Positions 8,388-16,816 of a stretch of DNA of 64,000 bases are shown here, one piece after another. The stretch is from Litorivita sp050633545. GTDB lineage: Bacteria; Pseudomonadota; Alphaproteobacteria; Rhodobacterales; Rhodobacteraceae. The position numbers and the translations under genes are program-made. Position 1 is the stretch's first letter; every line of letters begins with the position of its first letter. The notes under the pieces are model-generated. The model was given only the letters and a program-made list of their open reading frames with translations, was not told where the DNA came from and ran no database searches. The stretch is taken from the NCBI GenBank assembly GCA_050633545.1, contig JBOEGS010000004.1, positions 372,001 to 436,000 of the forward strand. The letters are read 5' to 3'.

Positions 8388-9305
8388 ATGACCGAGACTG
8401 CCCAAAGCGCGCGCAAGATTGACGGAAAGGCCTTTGCCGCCACATTACGCGAAAAGATCGCAACCCATGTGGCGCGCCTCAAGGAGGTGCATGGTCTGAC
8501 CCCCGGTTTGGCGGTGATCTTGGTGGGCGAGGATCCGGCCAGTCAGGTCTATGTGCGCAACAAAGGCGTGCAGACGGTCGAGGTCGGGATGAACAGCTAT
8601 GAGCATAAACTGCCCGATGATGTGAGCGAAGAGGTGCTTTATGCGCTGATCGACAAGCTCAACGCCGACCCCGATGTGCACGGGATTTTGTGCCAGTTTC
8701 CGGTGCCTGCACATTTGAGCGAGACCGAGATCGTGGCGCGGATTGATCCGGCCAAAGACGTGGACGGGCTGAGCGTGATCAACGCGGGTCTTCTGGCCAG
8801 CGGACAAAAGGCGATGGTGTCCTGCACGCCCTTGGGATGTTTGATGCTGCTGCGCGATGAACTTGGATCGCTGTCGGGCAAATCGGCGGTGGTGATCGGG
8901 CGCTCCAACCTTGTGGGCAAACCCGTGGCCCAGCTTTTGCTGCGCGACAGTTGCACCGTGACGATCGCCCATAGCCGCACGGCGGATTTGCCCGCCGTGG
9001 TGCGGCAGGCCGATATCGTTGTCGCCGCCGTGGGGCGCGCGCAGATGGTCAAGGGCGATTGGCTCAAAAAGGGCGCGACGGTGATTGATGTGGGCATCAA
9101 CCGCATCCCCGCGCCCGAACGCGGCGAGGGCAAAACGCGCCTTGTTGGCGATGTGGATTACGACAGCGCCGCCGCCGTGGCAGGGGCGATTACGCCGGTG
9201 CCAGGCGGCGTGGGGCCGATGACCATCGCTTGCCTCTTGGCCAATACGGTCACCGCCTGCTGCCGCAGCAACGGATTGCCCGAACCCGAAGGGTTGACCG
9301 CCTGA
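8388..9305 (+). CDS. folD: FolD, methylenetetrahydrofolate dehydrogenase/cyclohydrolase
   Basis: 305-aa bifunctional cytosolic enzyme that oxidises 5,10-methylene-THF with NADP and hydrolyses the product to 10-formyl-THF. The N-terminal signature YVRNKGVQTVEVGM includes the catalytic lysine, followed by HGILCQFPVPAHL, the DVDGLSVINAG loop, and the GRSNLVGKPVAQLLL nucleotide-binding segment. The C-terminus has TPVPGGVGPMTIACLLANT. ATG 8388 is preferred to ATG 8382 because AAGGAG at 8376-8381 leaves six bases of spacing. Length is normal for the family. Confidence 0.96.
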   Translation: MTETAQSARKIDGKAFAATLREKIATHVARLKEVHGLTPGLAVILVGEDPASQVYVRNKGVQTVEVGMNSYEHKLPDDVSEEVLYALIDKLNADPDVHGILCQFPVPAHLSETEIVARIDPAKDVDGLSVINAGLLASGQKAMVSCTPLGCLMLLRDELGSLSGKSAVVIGRSNLVGKPVAQLLLRDSCTVTIAHSRTADLPAVVRQADIVVAAVGRAQMVKGDWLKKGATVIDVGINRIPAPERGEGKTRLVGDVDYDSAAAVAGAITPVPGGVGPMTIACLLANTVTACCRSNGLPEPEGLTA

Positions 9306-9430
9306 GAGGGCGCGCGGCGGCACATGCGGCGGGGGCGGCATATGCTGCCTATCGACCGCTGGCCGCGGCGCGGCTACTGTAGGCCATCGGCCGGCGGACG
9401 GGCCGCCAAACAGCCAATAGGGCAGAGCGT

Positions 9431-10192
9431 ATGAGTGCAATGATGACACGTATCAAGGAGCTGGCGCAGCGGCATTTCGTGCCCTTGGCGGCTTGGGCCT
9501 TGGTGACGGTGGTGGCGAGCATGGCGGGGCCGTTCGGCACCTTTGAGGCGCTGGCGGCGCCTGCGCGCGTGCTCTATTGGGCCGCTGTGGTGGCGGCGGC
9601 AATCCTCTTGTCGCGGCTGGTGCGCGATTGGTATCGCGGCAAGGCGCTGCGCCGCCGCCTGTTTGGGCGCGCGGGGTTTGCTTTGGGGCTTGGCACCTTG
9701 CTTTTTGCGCTCAATGCGGTGCTGTTCGACGGGATGGGGACACCGCGGCACTGGCTGTTTTTGGTGCTGGCTGTGGCCGTCGTTGACGGGTTGATCGACG
9801 CGATGCTTTACCTCATGCGCCACAGTTTCGCCGGACCGGACGCCGAAAACAGCCGCGCCGCCGAAGCCGCCGCGCGGTTTTTGCGGCGTCTGCCGATTGA
9901 CCGGCGCGGGCCGCTCATCCGGCTGGAGGCGCAGGACCATTACCTCAAGGTGGTGACCGAACGCGGGGCCGAGATGATTTTGATGCGGATGAGCGACGCC
10001 GAAGAGGAGTTGCGCGCTCTTGGCGGGGTGCGGGTGCATCGCTCGCATTGGGTCAATCCGCCCGCCGTGACCCGTCACCAGCGCGCCGAGGGGCGCGATG
10101 TGCTGCAGACGCGCGACGGTTATGACGTGCCGGTGAGCCGCAGCTACCGCAAAGCGGCGCTAGAGGCGGGATTGATCGCCAAAAGCGCCTGA
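9431..10192 (+). CDS. Membrane-anchored LytTR-domain transcription regulator (paralog 1)
   Basis: 253 aa. The N-terminal half has four predicted membrane helices (about residues 18-38, 45-60, 76-96 and 106-126) with the motif GPFGTF at the end of the first. The C-terminal half (about 150-250) is a LytTR DNA-binding domain: LIRLEAQDHYLKVVTERG, then VRVHRSHWVNPPAV and VPVSRSYRKAAL. There is no receiver domain, so the membrane part presumably senses the signal. A closely similar protein lies at 10836-11684 on the same strand with a thioesterase gene between them. The target genes and the signal are unknown. Confidence 0.85.
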   Translation: MSAMMTRIKELAQRHFVPLAAWALVTVVASMAGPFGTFEALAAPARVLYWAAVVAAAILLSRLVRDWYRGKALRRRLFGRAGFALGLGTLLFALNAVLFDGMGTPRHWLFLVLAVAVVDGLIDAMLYLMRHSFAGPDAENSRAAEAAARFLRRLPIDRRGPLIRLEAQDHYLKVVTERGAEMILMRMSDAEEELRALGGVRVHRSHWVNPPAVTRHQRAEGRDVLQTRDGYDVPVSRSYRKAALEAGLIAKSA

Positions 10193-10208
10193 GGACTTAG
10201 CGGCGTGG

Positions 10209-10661
10209 TTACGCGGGTTTAACGGGCACCAATGTGCCCTGCAGCAAAGCGATCATGACCTCTTGCCCGTCTTGCTGCGCGAAGACTTCCGACTGGGCAA
10301 TCACCAAACGTCGCCCCGCTTTGATCACACGACCGGCGGCGCGCAATGGCCCGCCGGTGCAGGGCGCGATGAGGTTGATCTTCATCTCGGCAGTAAGCAC
10401 CTCCATCCCGTCGTCCATCATGCTCAGCGCGGCATAGCCCGCCGCCACATCCCCCAAAGCAAAGGTCAAAGCCGCATGGCCAAACCCGTGTTGCTGGCGC
10501 AGCCCCTCGGCGATCGGCGCGCTGAGCACACAGTGGCCCCGCGTCACCGCCTCGATACGTGCCCCGATGGTCGCCATCATGGTTTGCGCAGCAAAACTGT
10601 CGGCGATCTCGCGGTGTTTGGCGGCCGTGATCGGGGCGTTGGTGGGGGCTGGGTCCGGCAT
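10209..10661 (-). CDS. PaaI-family hotdog thioesterase
   Basis: 150-aa single hotdog-fold protein. The motif HGFGHAALTFALGDVAAGYAAL (residues about 58-79) contains the PaaI/YigI-type active-site helix, followed by KINLIAPCTGGPLRAAGRVIKAGRRLVIAQSEV, the conserved beta-sheet of this family. Such enzymes hydrolyse acyl- or phenylacyl-CoA thioesters; the substrate here cannot be told. It lies convergent to the first LytTR gene and divergent from the second. The shared divergent promoter region carries LytTR-type boxes, so one of the two regulators may control it. Confidence 0.85.
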   Translation of the reverse strand: MPDPAPTNAPITAAKHREIADSFAAQTMMATIGARIEAVTRGHCVLSAPIAEGLRQQHGFGHAALTFALGDVAAGYAALSMMDDGMEVLTAEMKINLIAPCTGGPLRAAGRVIKAGRRLVIAQSEVFAQQDGQEVMIALLQGTLVPVKPA

Positions 10662-10691
10662 GTTTTTGGGCTCTCCCTGAGGCGATGATTG

Positions 10692-10721
10692 GCCGTTTAT
10701 AGACCAAAGACTACCGTTAGG
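10692..10721 (+). promoter_or_regulatory. Paired LytTR-type binding boxes
   Basis: GCCGTTTAT, a 12-bp spacer, then ACCGTTAGG. The second box matches the published LytR/AlgR-family consensus [TA][AC][CA]GTTN[AG][TG] at every position and the first misses only one. Direct repeats with a 12-13 bp spacer are the known arrangement. The pair lies between the thioesterase (minus) and the second LytTR gene (plus) and is enclosed by an inverted repeat GGCGATGA/TCATCGCC (10681-10729). Both boxes are on the side of the plus-strand LytTR gene, suggesting autoregulation. Confidence 0.6.
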
Positions 10722-10835
10722 TCATCGCCAAAAGCAGGCGGAATTAATGTGACGGTGGGTTGTATCTACTTAGCGTCAGGTGCAAATTAATCATTGTAAA
10801 TGTTTGTGAGGCTTCCGGTCTATGATGTCGCTGCT

Positions 10836-11684
10836 ATGAAGAGCTTTTGGTCCGATTTCTTAGGCCATCTCAGGTCTCGGCTGACTTTGGCAATTTGGTC
10901 GGGCCTGTCGTTTTTGGCTGCACTGACGGGACCGTTTGGCACCTTTTTGGCGATGAGCGGTCCGCGCCGGACCATCTATTGGTTCACCGTTATCGGGGTG
11001 GCGATCCTCATTGCAATCGCGGTCCGTTCCTTGGCGCAGCAGTGGCTTGGCCCAAGGCGGCGCAACCTGCGCGATCTGGCGGTGCTCTGCGGCAACTTGT
11101 TCATTTTTGCGCCGCTGTTGGTGAATTTCAATCATGCGCTTTTCCCCGACGCATCTCCGCCGTTGATGAATTGGAGAAATCTGGTCGTCTATGTGCTGGT
11201 GATCAGCCTTGCGGTTCTGGTGATGCGGCGGATGCACGAAAACCGCGCGTTTCGGCAAAATGAATCCGGCGGTGTGAGCCTCGGGGACGCGCGCCGTTTT
11301 GCTGTCGATGAGGCAATGGATCCTCTGGCCAGCGTGCCGTCTATCGAGCCTGTTCGCGCGTCCTCTGCGCTGCCGCGTCTTGCCGAGAGATTGCCCAAGG
11401 GGGATGATCTTGGCGGGATTTTGCGGCTGAAGGTCAAGGACCATTTTGTGGATGTTGTGGGCCGCTCGGGACGTGTGCGGCTGCGGATGCGCTTTGCTGA
11501 TGCGATCAAGGAAATGGAGCCTGTCGAAGGCTATTGTATCCACCGGTCGCATTGGGTGGCGGCGTGTGCGATTGGTAGCGTGCGGCGCGAAGGCGGCAAG
11601 GTCTACCTGTGTTTGACCAATGGCGACGAGGTGCCGGTGAGCCGCAAATACCGGCCGGATCTGGAAGCGGCGGGCGTGTTGTAG
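10836..11684 (+). CDS. Membrane-anchored LytTR-domain transcription regulator (paralog 2)
   Basis: 282 aa with the same plan as the gene at 9431: four predicted membrane helices (first ends with GPFGTF), a linker of about 65 residues, and a C-terminal LytTR domain (LRLKVKDHFVDVVGRSGRVRLRMRF, then CIHRSHWVAACAI and VPVSRKYRPDLE). ATG 10836 is chosen over 10800 because it gives the same N-terminal length before GPFGTF as the paralog (31 against 32 residues); neither has a good ribosome site. The linker is longer than in paralog 1. The paired LytTR boxes lie about 115 bp upstream. Confidence 0.83.
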   Translation: MKSFWSDFLGHLRSRLTLAIWSGLSFLAALTGPFGTFLAMSGPRRTIYWFTVIGVAILIAIAVRSLAQQWLGPRRRNLRDLAVLCGNLFIFAPLLVNFNHALFPDASPPLMNWRNLVVYVLVISLAVLVMRRMHENRAFRQNESGGVSLGDARRFAVDEAMDPLASVPSIEPVRASSALPRLAERLPKGDDLGGILRLKVKDHFVDVVGRSGRVRLRMRFADAIKEMEPVEGYCIHRSHWVAACAIGSVRREGGKVYLCLTNGDEVPVSRKYRPDLEAAGVL

Positions 11685-11693
11685 CGCGCCGTT

Positions 11694-12518
11694 TTAACCG
11701 CGTCTCGGGCGCGGTTTGAGCGCGGCAATCGCGCTTTGCACTTGGCGCGGCAGGGCGGTATCGGCCCCCTCTGGCGCGCTGTCCAGCGCGCTTTCGACAT
11801 CCTTGACCAAAATGCCGATAGAATTGTCGTCCCGCAGCCCGTCGCGGGCAAATTCGATCTCGTCGAAGCCCGAGGCCAGCCAGTTTTGCCCCGAAGAGGT
11901 ATGGATCAAATCAAGCAAGGCGCGCTCCTCCAACCCCGCCGCATCGCCCCAATCGAGCACAAGGCGGGTCATGGCGGTGTTTGATGCGGCCAGAAGGTTG
12001 TTCAACACTTTGGCCTGCATACCGCTGCCGAAGGCGCCCATATGATGGAAATGCGCGCCCATGGCGTCAAAGAGGGGCTGCTGCGCTGCGATATCGGCCT
12101 CAGCGCCACCGAGCATAAACGATAGGCGTGCTTCGCGCGCGGCGATACTCGCTCCCGACATGGGCGCGTCGATAAGTGCAATAGAATTCGCTATCCTCGC
12201 GCGCAGCCCTTTGACGTATCGCGGGCTCAGCGTCGAGGCGACGATGAGGCAGGACAGGTTCGGGGCGTCCAAGCAGCTTTGCGGTCCAAATAGGAGTGCT
12301 TCCGTCTGGCTCTGGTCGCGCACCACCGTGATCAGCGTTTCGATACTGTGCTTGAAAGAGGTTATGTCGCCGGTAACATGTGGGGAAGTCTTGGGGGCGA
12401 TATCGAACCCGATCGCGGGAAACCCCGCTTGGATCAGCGCCTCCAGCATCGGCAGGCCCATCCGCCCGCAACCCGCGATCCCGATGGAGTTCGGCGTTTG
12501 GTGTGACCTTTGGCTCAT
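11694..12518 (-). CDS. NAD(P)-binding beta-hydroxyacid dehydrogenase family protein
   Basis: 274 aa. The N-terminal Rossmann motif is IGIAGCGRMGLPMLEALIQAGF, followed by the family substrate motif DAPMSGASIAAREARL and the C-terminal helix GSGMQAKVLNNLLAASNTAM with the catalytic lysine of 3-hydroxyisobutyrate/6-phosphogluconate-type dehydrogenases. The exact substrate is not clear. ATG 12518 is used because AAAGGGA lies eight bases upstream; a longer frame to 12548 lacks support. It converges on the second LytTR gene with only nine bases between stops. Confidence 0.82.
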   Translation of the reverse strand: MSQRSHQTPNSIGIAGCGRMGLPMLEALIQAGFPAIGFDIAPKTSPHVTGDITSFKHSIETLITVVRDQSQTEALLFGPQSCLDAPNLSCLIVASTLSPRYVKGLRARIANSIALIDAPMSGASIAAREARLSFMLGGAEADIAAQQPLFDAMGAHFHHMGAFGSGMQAKVLNNLLAASNTAMTRLVLDWGDAAGLEERALLDLIHTSSGQNWLASGFDEIEFARDGLRDDNSIGILVKDVESALDSAPEGADTALPRQVQSAIAALKPRPRRG

Positions 12519-12644
12519 CGCGCAATCCCTTTGGCAACGCCGGAACAATGGCGCGGCAGGACCGGAAAGAAAAGTGGGAAAGATCCGACATCTATTGGGC
12601 TCCTGTGTCCAAAGGGGTTGCGAGACGGGCGAAGGTCATTTGGG

Positions 12645-13247
12645 TTATGCGCGTTTTTTGCGCCGCGCAGCCCAACCGAGCACCCCGAGGCCAAGCGCCA
12701 GCGTCGGCAGCGAGGCGGGCAGGGGAACCGGCGAGTAAAGCTCTTCGGCATAGGTGAAATTGTCCGCGATCAGGTAGGGGCTGCGACCGCCCGTGATGCG
12801 CATGTCGATTTCGATTTGCGCGGTGTCAAAGATCACACCGAAGAAACCGGACGGGGCCGAGGCGCGTTCACCCCCGACGCGCAAGCGCGCGCCAGAAAAG
12901 CTGCCGGGTTGGGCGTAATCAAAGCCAAAGCCGATCATCGCGGTGTCAAAGGTAAAGGTCTGCCCGCCGCGATAGAACCACAGGTAGCCGGGGTAATCGA
13001 AGCCTGCGGCGCTGTTGTCATAGCAACCGCCGAGGACGCAGCCGTAGGTATTGCCGTCCAGCGTGTAATCGCCGCGGTCGATCGAGGTGGAATAGCCCTG
13101 CGCAGAATCGCCGAGCGTGTCGGTGGTCTCGCCTGCAAGAGCGGCTTCGAAGGCCGCGCGGTCGGTATAGGTCACGACGGCGGCATTGGCAGCGCTGGCG
13201 GCAAGGCCAAGCGCGGCGGCGAGGGTGAGGTTGGTAAGCATATTCAC
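12645..13247 (-). CDS. VPLPA-CTERM sorted exported protein 1
   Basis: 200 aa with a signal peptide (cleavage near AASAANA-AV) and a C-terminal tripartite tail: VPLPASLP, a hydrophobic helix (LALGLGVLGWA), and RRKKRA. This is the VPLPA-CTERM form of the PEP-CTERM/exosortase sorting signal seen in Rhodobacterales. The body is rich in Gly, Tyr and Phe with a CVLGGC pair and has the look of a beta-sandwich extracellular domain; its role is unknown. A GTG start fits AGGAGA six bases upstream; ATG 13241 is the alternative. No exosortase gene is in the window. A second VPLPA protein is at 28889-29458. Confidence 0.8.
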   Translation of the reverse strand: MNMLTNLTLAAALGLAASAANAAVVTYTDRAAFEAALAGETTDTLGDSAQGYSTSIDRGDYTLDGNTYGCVLGGCYDNSAAGFDYPGYLWFYRGGQTFTFDTAMIGFGFDYAQPGSFSGARLRVGGERASAPSGFFGVIFDTAQIEIDMRITGGRSPYLIADNFTYAEELYSPVPLPASLPTLALGLGVLGWAARRKKRA

Positions 13248-13318
13248 TGGTATTCTCCTAAAATTTTACAGATCGGGGCTGGCAGCGCCCGTGTCGGGGG
13301 TTCAATCTATAGTTGGCG

Positions 13319-14638
13319 TTATTTGACGATGACCTCGTCCTTGACGAACATATTGGCCCACGCGCGGTCGATCAGATCGGGGGTCATCTGGTAAGGGATG
13401 CCTTCGAATTCGCAAATCGAGCGCATCTGGTCGATCAAGAAGATCGGTTGATAGTTCGCATAGACGTTGTCGATGGTGGGGTATTTGGTTTGCAGCAAAT
13501 GGACGAGCGATGCCTCGTCCAAAGGCACATTGCGTTTGCGCGCCACCATGGCGAAAATCTTCAGGAAGTTTTCCTGATCCGGCCCGTCGATTTTGATCTT
13601 GAAGAAAATCCGGCGCAGGGCGGCGTTATCGAAAATCTCGTTCGGGTGGAAGTTGGTCGAGAAGATGACCAGCGTATCGAAAGGCACTTCGAATTTCTCG
13701 CCCGATTGCAGGGCAAGGATATCCTTGTTTTCTTCAAGCGGCACGATCCAGCGGTTGACCAACGCCTGCGGCGGCTCGGCCTGACGGCCAAGGTCATCGA
13801 CGATGAAAATGCCGCCGGTGGATTTAAGCTGTAGCGGCGCCTGATAGGTGCGCGCGGTGGGGTTATAGACCAGATCAAGCATCGACAGCGACAGCTCGCC
13901 GCCTGTGATCACGGTGGGGCGTTCGCAGCGCACATAGCGCGTGTCAAAGGTGCGCTTGCGGCGCAGGGAATTGGGATCGTCCACTTCGACCTCGGCCGCA
14001 CTGTGCACGATCGGGTCATAGACGGTGATCACCTGACCGGCATATTCAATGGCGCGGGGCACGAAAATCTTGTCGCCCATCGCGTCGCGGATGCCGTTGG
14101 AGATCGAAGATTTCCCGTTGCCCGGAGGGCCATACATCAACACCGAGCGCCCCGCCGAAACCGCAGGCCCCAGTTGGTCCAAAAGGTCCGGCGGCAAGAT
14201 CAGATGCCCCATCGCATTGGTCAATTGCTCGCGGGTGATTTGCAGGTTGCGGATCGATTGGCGTTTGATTTGCTCGCGGTAGACATCGAGCGGCACCGGC
14301 ATGGCGCCAAAATATTCCGATTGCGCCAAAGCGTCGAGCGCGCGCGATTTGCCCGCATCGGTCAATTGATAGGCCATTTCGTTCGTGGTCGCCGTCGCGT
14401 TGAGCGTGCCCATCGCCTCGAGAAGGCGCTGTTCGCGCGCCATGTCGATCAGCTCTTGCGTGACCTGCAGCGGCAGGCAAATCGCCTCGGCCAGATCGGA
14501 GGCATAGTTGATATTCTTGCGAAACAGCGTCTTGAGCAAAATATCCCGCATCATCACGGTGGGCAGCTGCATCTCGCCCATGGTCTTTGGGGGAGGGGGG
14601 GGCTGCACGCCGGTGGGCGGTGTCACTTGCATATTCAT
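13319..14638 (-). CDS. AAA-family ATPase next to the tad pilus locus
   Basis: 439 aa. A Pro-rich N-terminus (QPPPPPKTM) precedes a helical region and an AAA domain with Walker A LMYGPPGNGKSSIS (about residues 164-177), Walker B GGIFIVDDLGRQ and a sensor-like VIFSTNFHPNEIFDNAALRRIFFKI. Cytosolic ATPase of unknown client. It lies about 200 bp after cpaA and reads in the same direction as the tad genes, so a role in pilus regulation or assembly is plausible but unproven. The N-terminal region may bind a partner. No protease or helicase motif was seen. Confidence 0.72.
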   Translation of the reverse strand: MNMQVTPPTGVQPPPPPKTMGEMQLPTVMMRDILLKTLFRKNINYASDLAEAICLPLQVTQELIDMAREQRLLEAMGTLNATATTNEMAYQLTDAGKSRALDALAQSEYFGAMPVPLDVYREQIKRQSIRNLQITREQLTNAMGHLILPPDLLDQLGPAVSAGRSVLMYGPPGNGKSSISNGIRDAMGDKIFVPRAIEYAGQVITVYDPIVHSAAEVEVDDPNSLRRKRTFDTRYVRCERPTVITGGELSLSMLDLVYNPTARTYQAPLQLKSTGGIFIVDDLGRQAEPPQALVNRWIVPLEENKDILALQSGEKFEVPFDTLVIFSTNFHPNEIFDNAALRRIFFKIKIDGPDQENFLKIFAMVARKRNVPLDEASLVHLLQTKYPTIDNVYANYQPIFLIDQMRSICEFEGIPYQMTPDLIDRAWANMFVKDEVIVK

Positions 14639-14833
14639 CGTTTCGCTCCGTTACTTGCTCGGCCACATAGGCACAGGCCCCTGCAAACGGGGGCTCTTGG
14701 CGCTATTAGAGCGATGAAGCATGGCCGAATAAGGGCAATACGGGGGAAGCATGGCGGCAGTATGGGGGATTTTTTGCGAGAGGGCCGCCGCTTAGCGGGC
14801 CGGATCACAGGTTAAGCGTTGCGGCTAACCCCT

Positions 14834-15352
14834 TCAGGCGCCGTAATAAATACCCAAGAGCAAATAGATCGCCAGCGTGCCGCCAAGGCACAGGCCCATG
14901 GGGAATTTACCATGGCGTTTCCAGCTTTCCCATTCGGGGGCCAAACGCGACAGGGCAGAGTATTTGACCGCGCGGTGGGTGGCGATGCCCGCCACCACAT
15001 TGGCCATAAAGAGCCACAACAGCAGGTTCAAATCGCCCAAGGCGATAAAGGGTGCGGCGGCGGCAGCGAATTTGGCATCGCCCGCCCCCAACAGCCCCGC
15101 CGCATTGGCGAGAATGCCGATCACCAGCACCACAACCAGATGCACCAGCCGAAAGCCGTAATCGGGCAAAGGCAGCACGAAAAGACCCAAGAGCACAAAT
15201 ATCAAGGCCAGCACGAGGACCGATCTATTGGGGATTTTCATCCGGCTCAGGTCGCTATAGGCGGCCCAAACACAAACAGGCAGGACGAAGGGCGCAAACA
15301 GCGCCGCTTCGCCCTTGGTGATGGCCATCGAGAGATCAATGCTAAGCGTCAT
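14834..15352 (-). CDS. cpaA: CpaA/TadV prepilin peptidase
   Basis: 172-aa integral membrane aspartic protease of the type IV prepilin peptidase family, short Tad type without the N-methyltransferase domain. Motifs: AYSDLSRMKIPN containing the first catalytic Asp and LLGAGDAKF with the GxGD second Asp. About six hydrophobic helices. It cleaves the leader of the Flp pilins (and usually pseudopilins). Start is uncertain: ATG at 15352 is used, an internal ATG at 15328 is possible, and neither has a strong ribosome site. It is the last tad gene before the AAA ATPase. Confidence 0.92.
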   Translation of the reverse strand: MTLSIDLSMAITKGEAALFAPFVLPVCVWAAYSDLSRMKIPNRSVLVLALIFVLLGLFVLPLPDYGFRLVHLVVVLVIGILANAAGLLGAGDAKFAAAAAPFIALGDLNLLLWLFMANVVAGIATHRAVKYSALSRLAPEWESWKRHGKFPMGLCLGGTLAIYLLLGIYYGA

Positions 15353-15361
15353 GCCGCCAGA

Positions 15362-16213
15362 TCAGGTGTTCTTTTCCAGCGCGCGCAGCGAGCGCACGGC
15401 GGATTCGAAATGTTGCGGATGGGTGTCGATCGCTTCGCGCAGCAGACCCTTGCCGGTTTCCACATCGCCCTGTTTGATCGCGGACAGGCCCAGCGTGTGC
15501 AACAGTTGCGCGCGCTCGACTTGGCTCATCGGGATCACGGGCAGGTTGTAATTGCGCTGCGCTCCGCGGGCGAGGACCATGTTGTTTTTGGCGGTGAACA
15601 GCGTGTCGTCTTGGGAGATCGCGTCAGAGAACATGCGCTCGGCCCCTGCAAAATCGCCGCGCGTCAGTTTGGAATAGCCCCAGTTGTTCATCACGCCTGC
15701 CGGACGGGTGGTCAGGCCCACGGCGGTCTCGTAAAAGCTGTCGGCCTTTTTCCAATCCTTGTTGCTGTCGGCCACCATGGCTTCGAGGCGGTAGCGTTTG
15801 AAGGTTTCGACCGTCGGCGGGATGGTGTCGAGTGTGGCTTTTGCGTCCTTCCAATTGCCCGCGCGGATCAAAGCATCGGCATAATCGACCTTATCGTCCG
15901 AGGTGCTGTCTTTGTGCTTGACCACATCGGCATAGGCTTTGGCGGCCTCGTCTATACGTTTGGCGCGCACCAAGGATGCCGCCAGACCGCGGGCCAGATC
16001 GATGCGATCAGGGTTCTCGCCAAGGGTGCGGCGGAAGTAGACCACGGCCTCGTTGGGGTCCGCGACGGTCAACATGATGTCACTCATGTTGCTTTCGTCG
16101 ATGACGTTAACTGCTTGAAAAGCCCGAGAAACTTCCTTGTCGCCCGCTTTTTGGCAACCGCTCAGTGCAACCGTGCCGGACAGGCACAGGGTAAGAAAGA
16201 TAGATTGGCGCAT
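15362..16213 (-). CDS. TadD-like TPR lipoprotein 2
   Basis: 283 aa. The lipobox ALSGC (Cys at about residue 20) marks an outer-membrane lipoprotein. Several TPR units follow (DPNEAVVYFRRTLGENPDRIDLARGLAASL, KRIDEAAKAYADVVK, MNNWGYSKLTRGDFAGAERMFSDAI, LLHTLGLSAIKQGDVETGKGLLREAI). Tad loci often carry TPR lipoproteins (TadD/pilotin-like) that assist secretin assembly. It is the second of two such genes; the other is at 16247-16816. It sits 33 bp after that gene and 9 bp before cpaA, so it belongs to the operon. Confidence 0.8.
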   Translation of the reverse strand: MRQSIFLTLCLSGTVALSGCQKAGDKEVSRAFQAVNVIDESNMSDIMLTVADPNEAVVYFRRTLGENPDRIDLARGLAASLVRAKRIDEAAKAYADVVKHKDSTSDDKVDYADALIRAGNWKDAKATLDTIPPTVETFKRYRLEAMVADSNKDWKKADSFYETAVGLTTRPAGVMNNWGYSKLTRGDFAGAERMFSDAISQDDTLFTAKNNMVLARGAQRNYNLPVIPMSQVERAQLLHTLGLSAIKQGDVETGKGLLREAIDTHPQHFESAVRSLRALEKNT

Positions 16214-16246
16214 TTTGCTGCGTCCTTTTACTGCCTTCGCCTCAGA

Positions 16247-16816
16247 TCACTGGATTGAGCGGATAAGGTAGGTGCTACTGCCCCGCCGGACCAGTTTGTA
16301 GTCTTGTTCTTGGCTCTCATCATATGACGGATTTTCCGTTTTTGCGAGTGCCAAGCGTAAATTATCACGAATTGAGTCACTTTGGCCATTATCAAGCGCA
16401 TAGGCGCGCTCGAGGATCTTGGCGGCTTCGGGGATTTTGCCCCGTTCCATAAGCACCACGCCAAGGTTGTTCCATGCCTCGGGGCTGGCTTCGTCGGTCT
16501 TGATGGCGCGGCGCAGCAGGCTCTCGGCCTGTCCCAAACGGCCAAGGCCGAGGTTGGCGGTGCCAAGGGCCGAAAGCGTGTCTACGGTCAGCCCCTCGCG
16601 CGCGGCGGCGCGGGTGAAGGCATCGAGCGCCAGCTCATATTCGCCCGCCTCCATCAACCGGTGCCCGACGAGCAATCCATCCACCGGTTCGGCGTCGGCC
16701 AGACCAGGGGCAAAGGCACCACGCGGCGCGTTAAGGCCGCCTGCGGAGCAAGCGGCCAAAAACGGTATCATTGTGAGCAGCAGCGCCCATTGGCGCGCCG
16801 GTCTTGCGGGCTGCAT
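16247..16816 (-). CDS. tadD: TadD-like TPR lipoprotein 1
   Basis: 189 aa. A signal peptide with lipobox FLAAC marks it as a lipoprotein. It carries about three TPR repeats (YELALDAFTRAAAREGLTVDTLSALGTANLGLGRLGQAESLLRRAI, AWNNLGVVLMERGKIPEAAKILERAYAL). TadD-like proteins support Tad pilus biogenesis at the outer membrane. The ATG abuts the tadC stop (16817) with no gap, consistent with one transcript. Its small size and TPR count match TadD; which of the two TPR lipoproteins is the functional pilotin cannot be told. Confidence 0.8.
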   Translation of the reverse strand: MQPARPARQWALLLTMIPFLAACSAGGLNAPRGAFAPGLADAEPVDGLLVGHRLMEAGEYELALDAFTRAAAREGLTVDTLSALGTANLGLGRLGQAESLLRRAIKTDEASPEAWNNLGVVLMERGKIPEAAKILERAYALDNGQSDSIRDNLRLALAKTENPSYDESQEQDYKLVRRGSSTYLIRSIQ

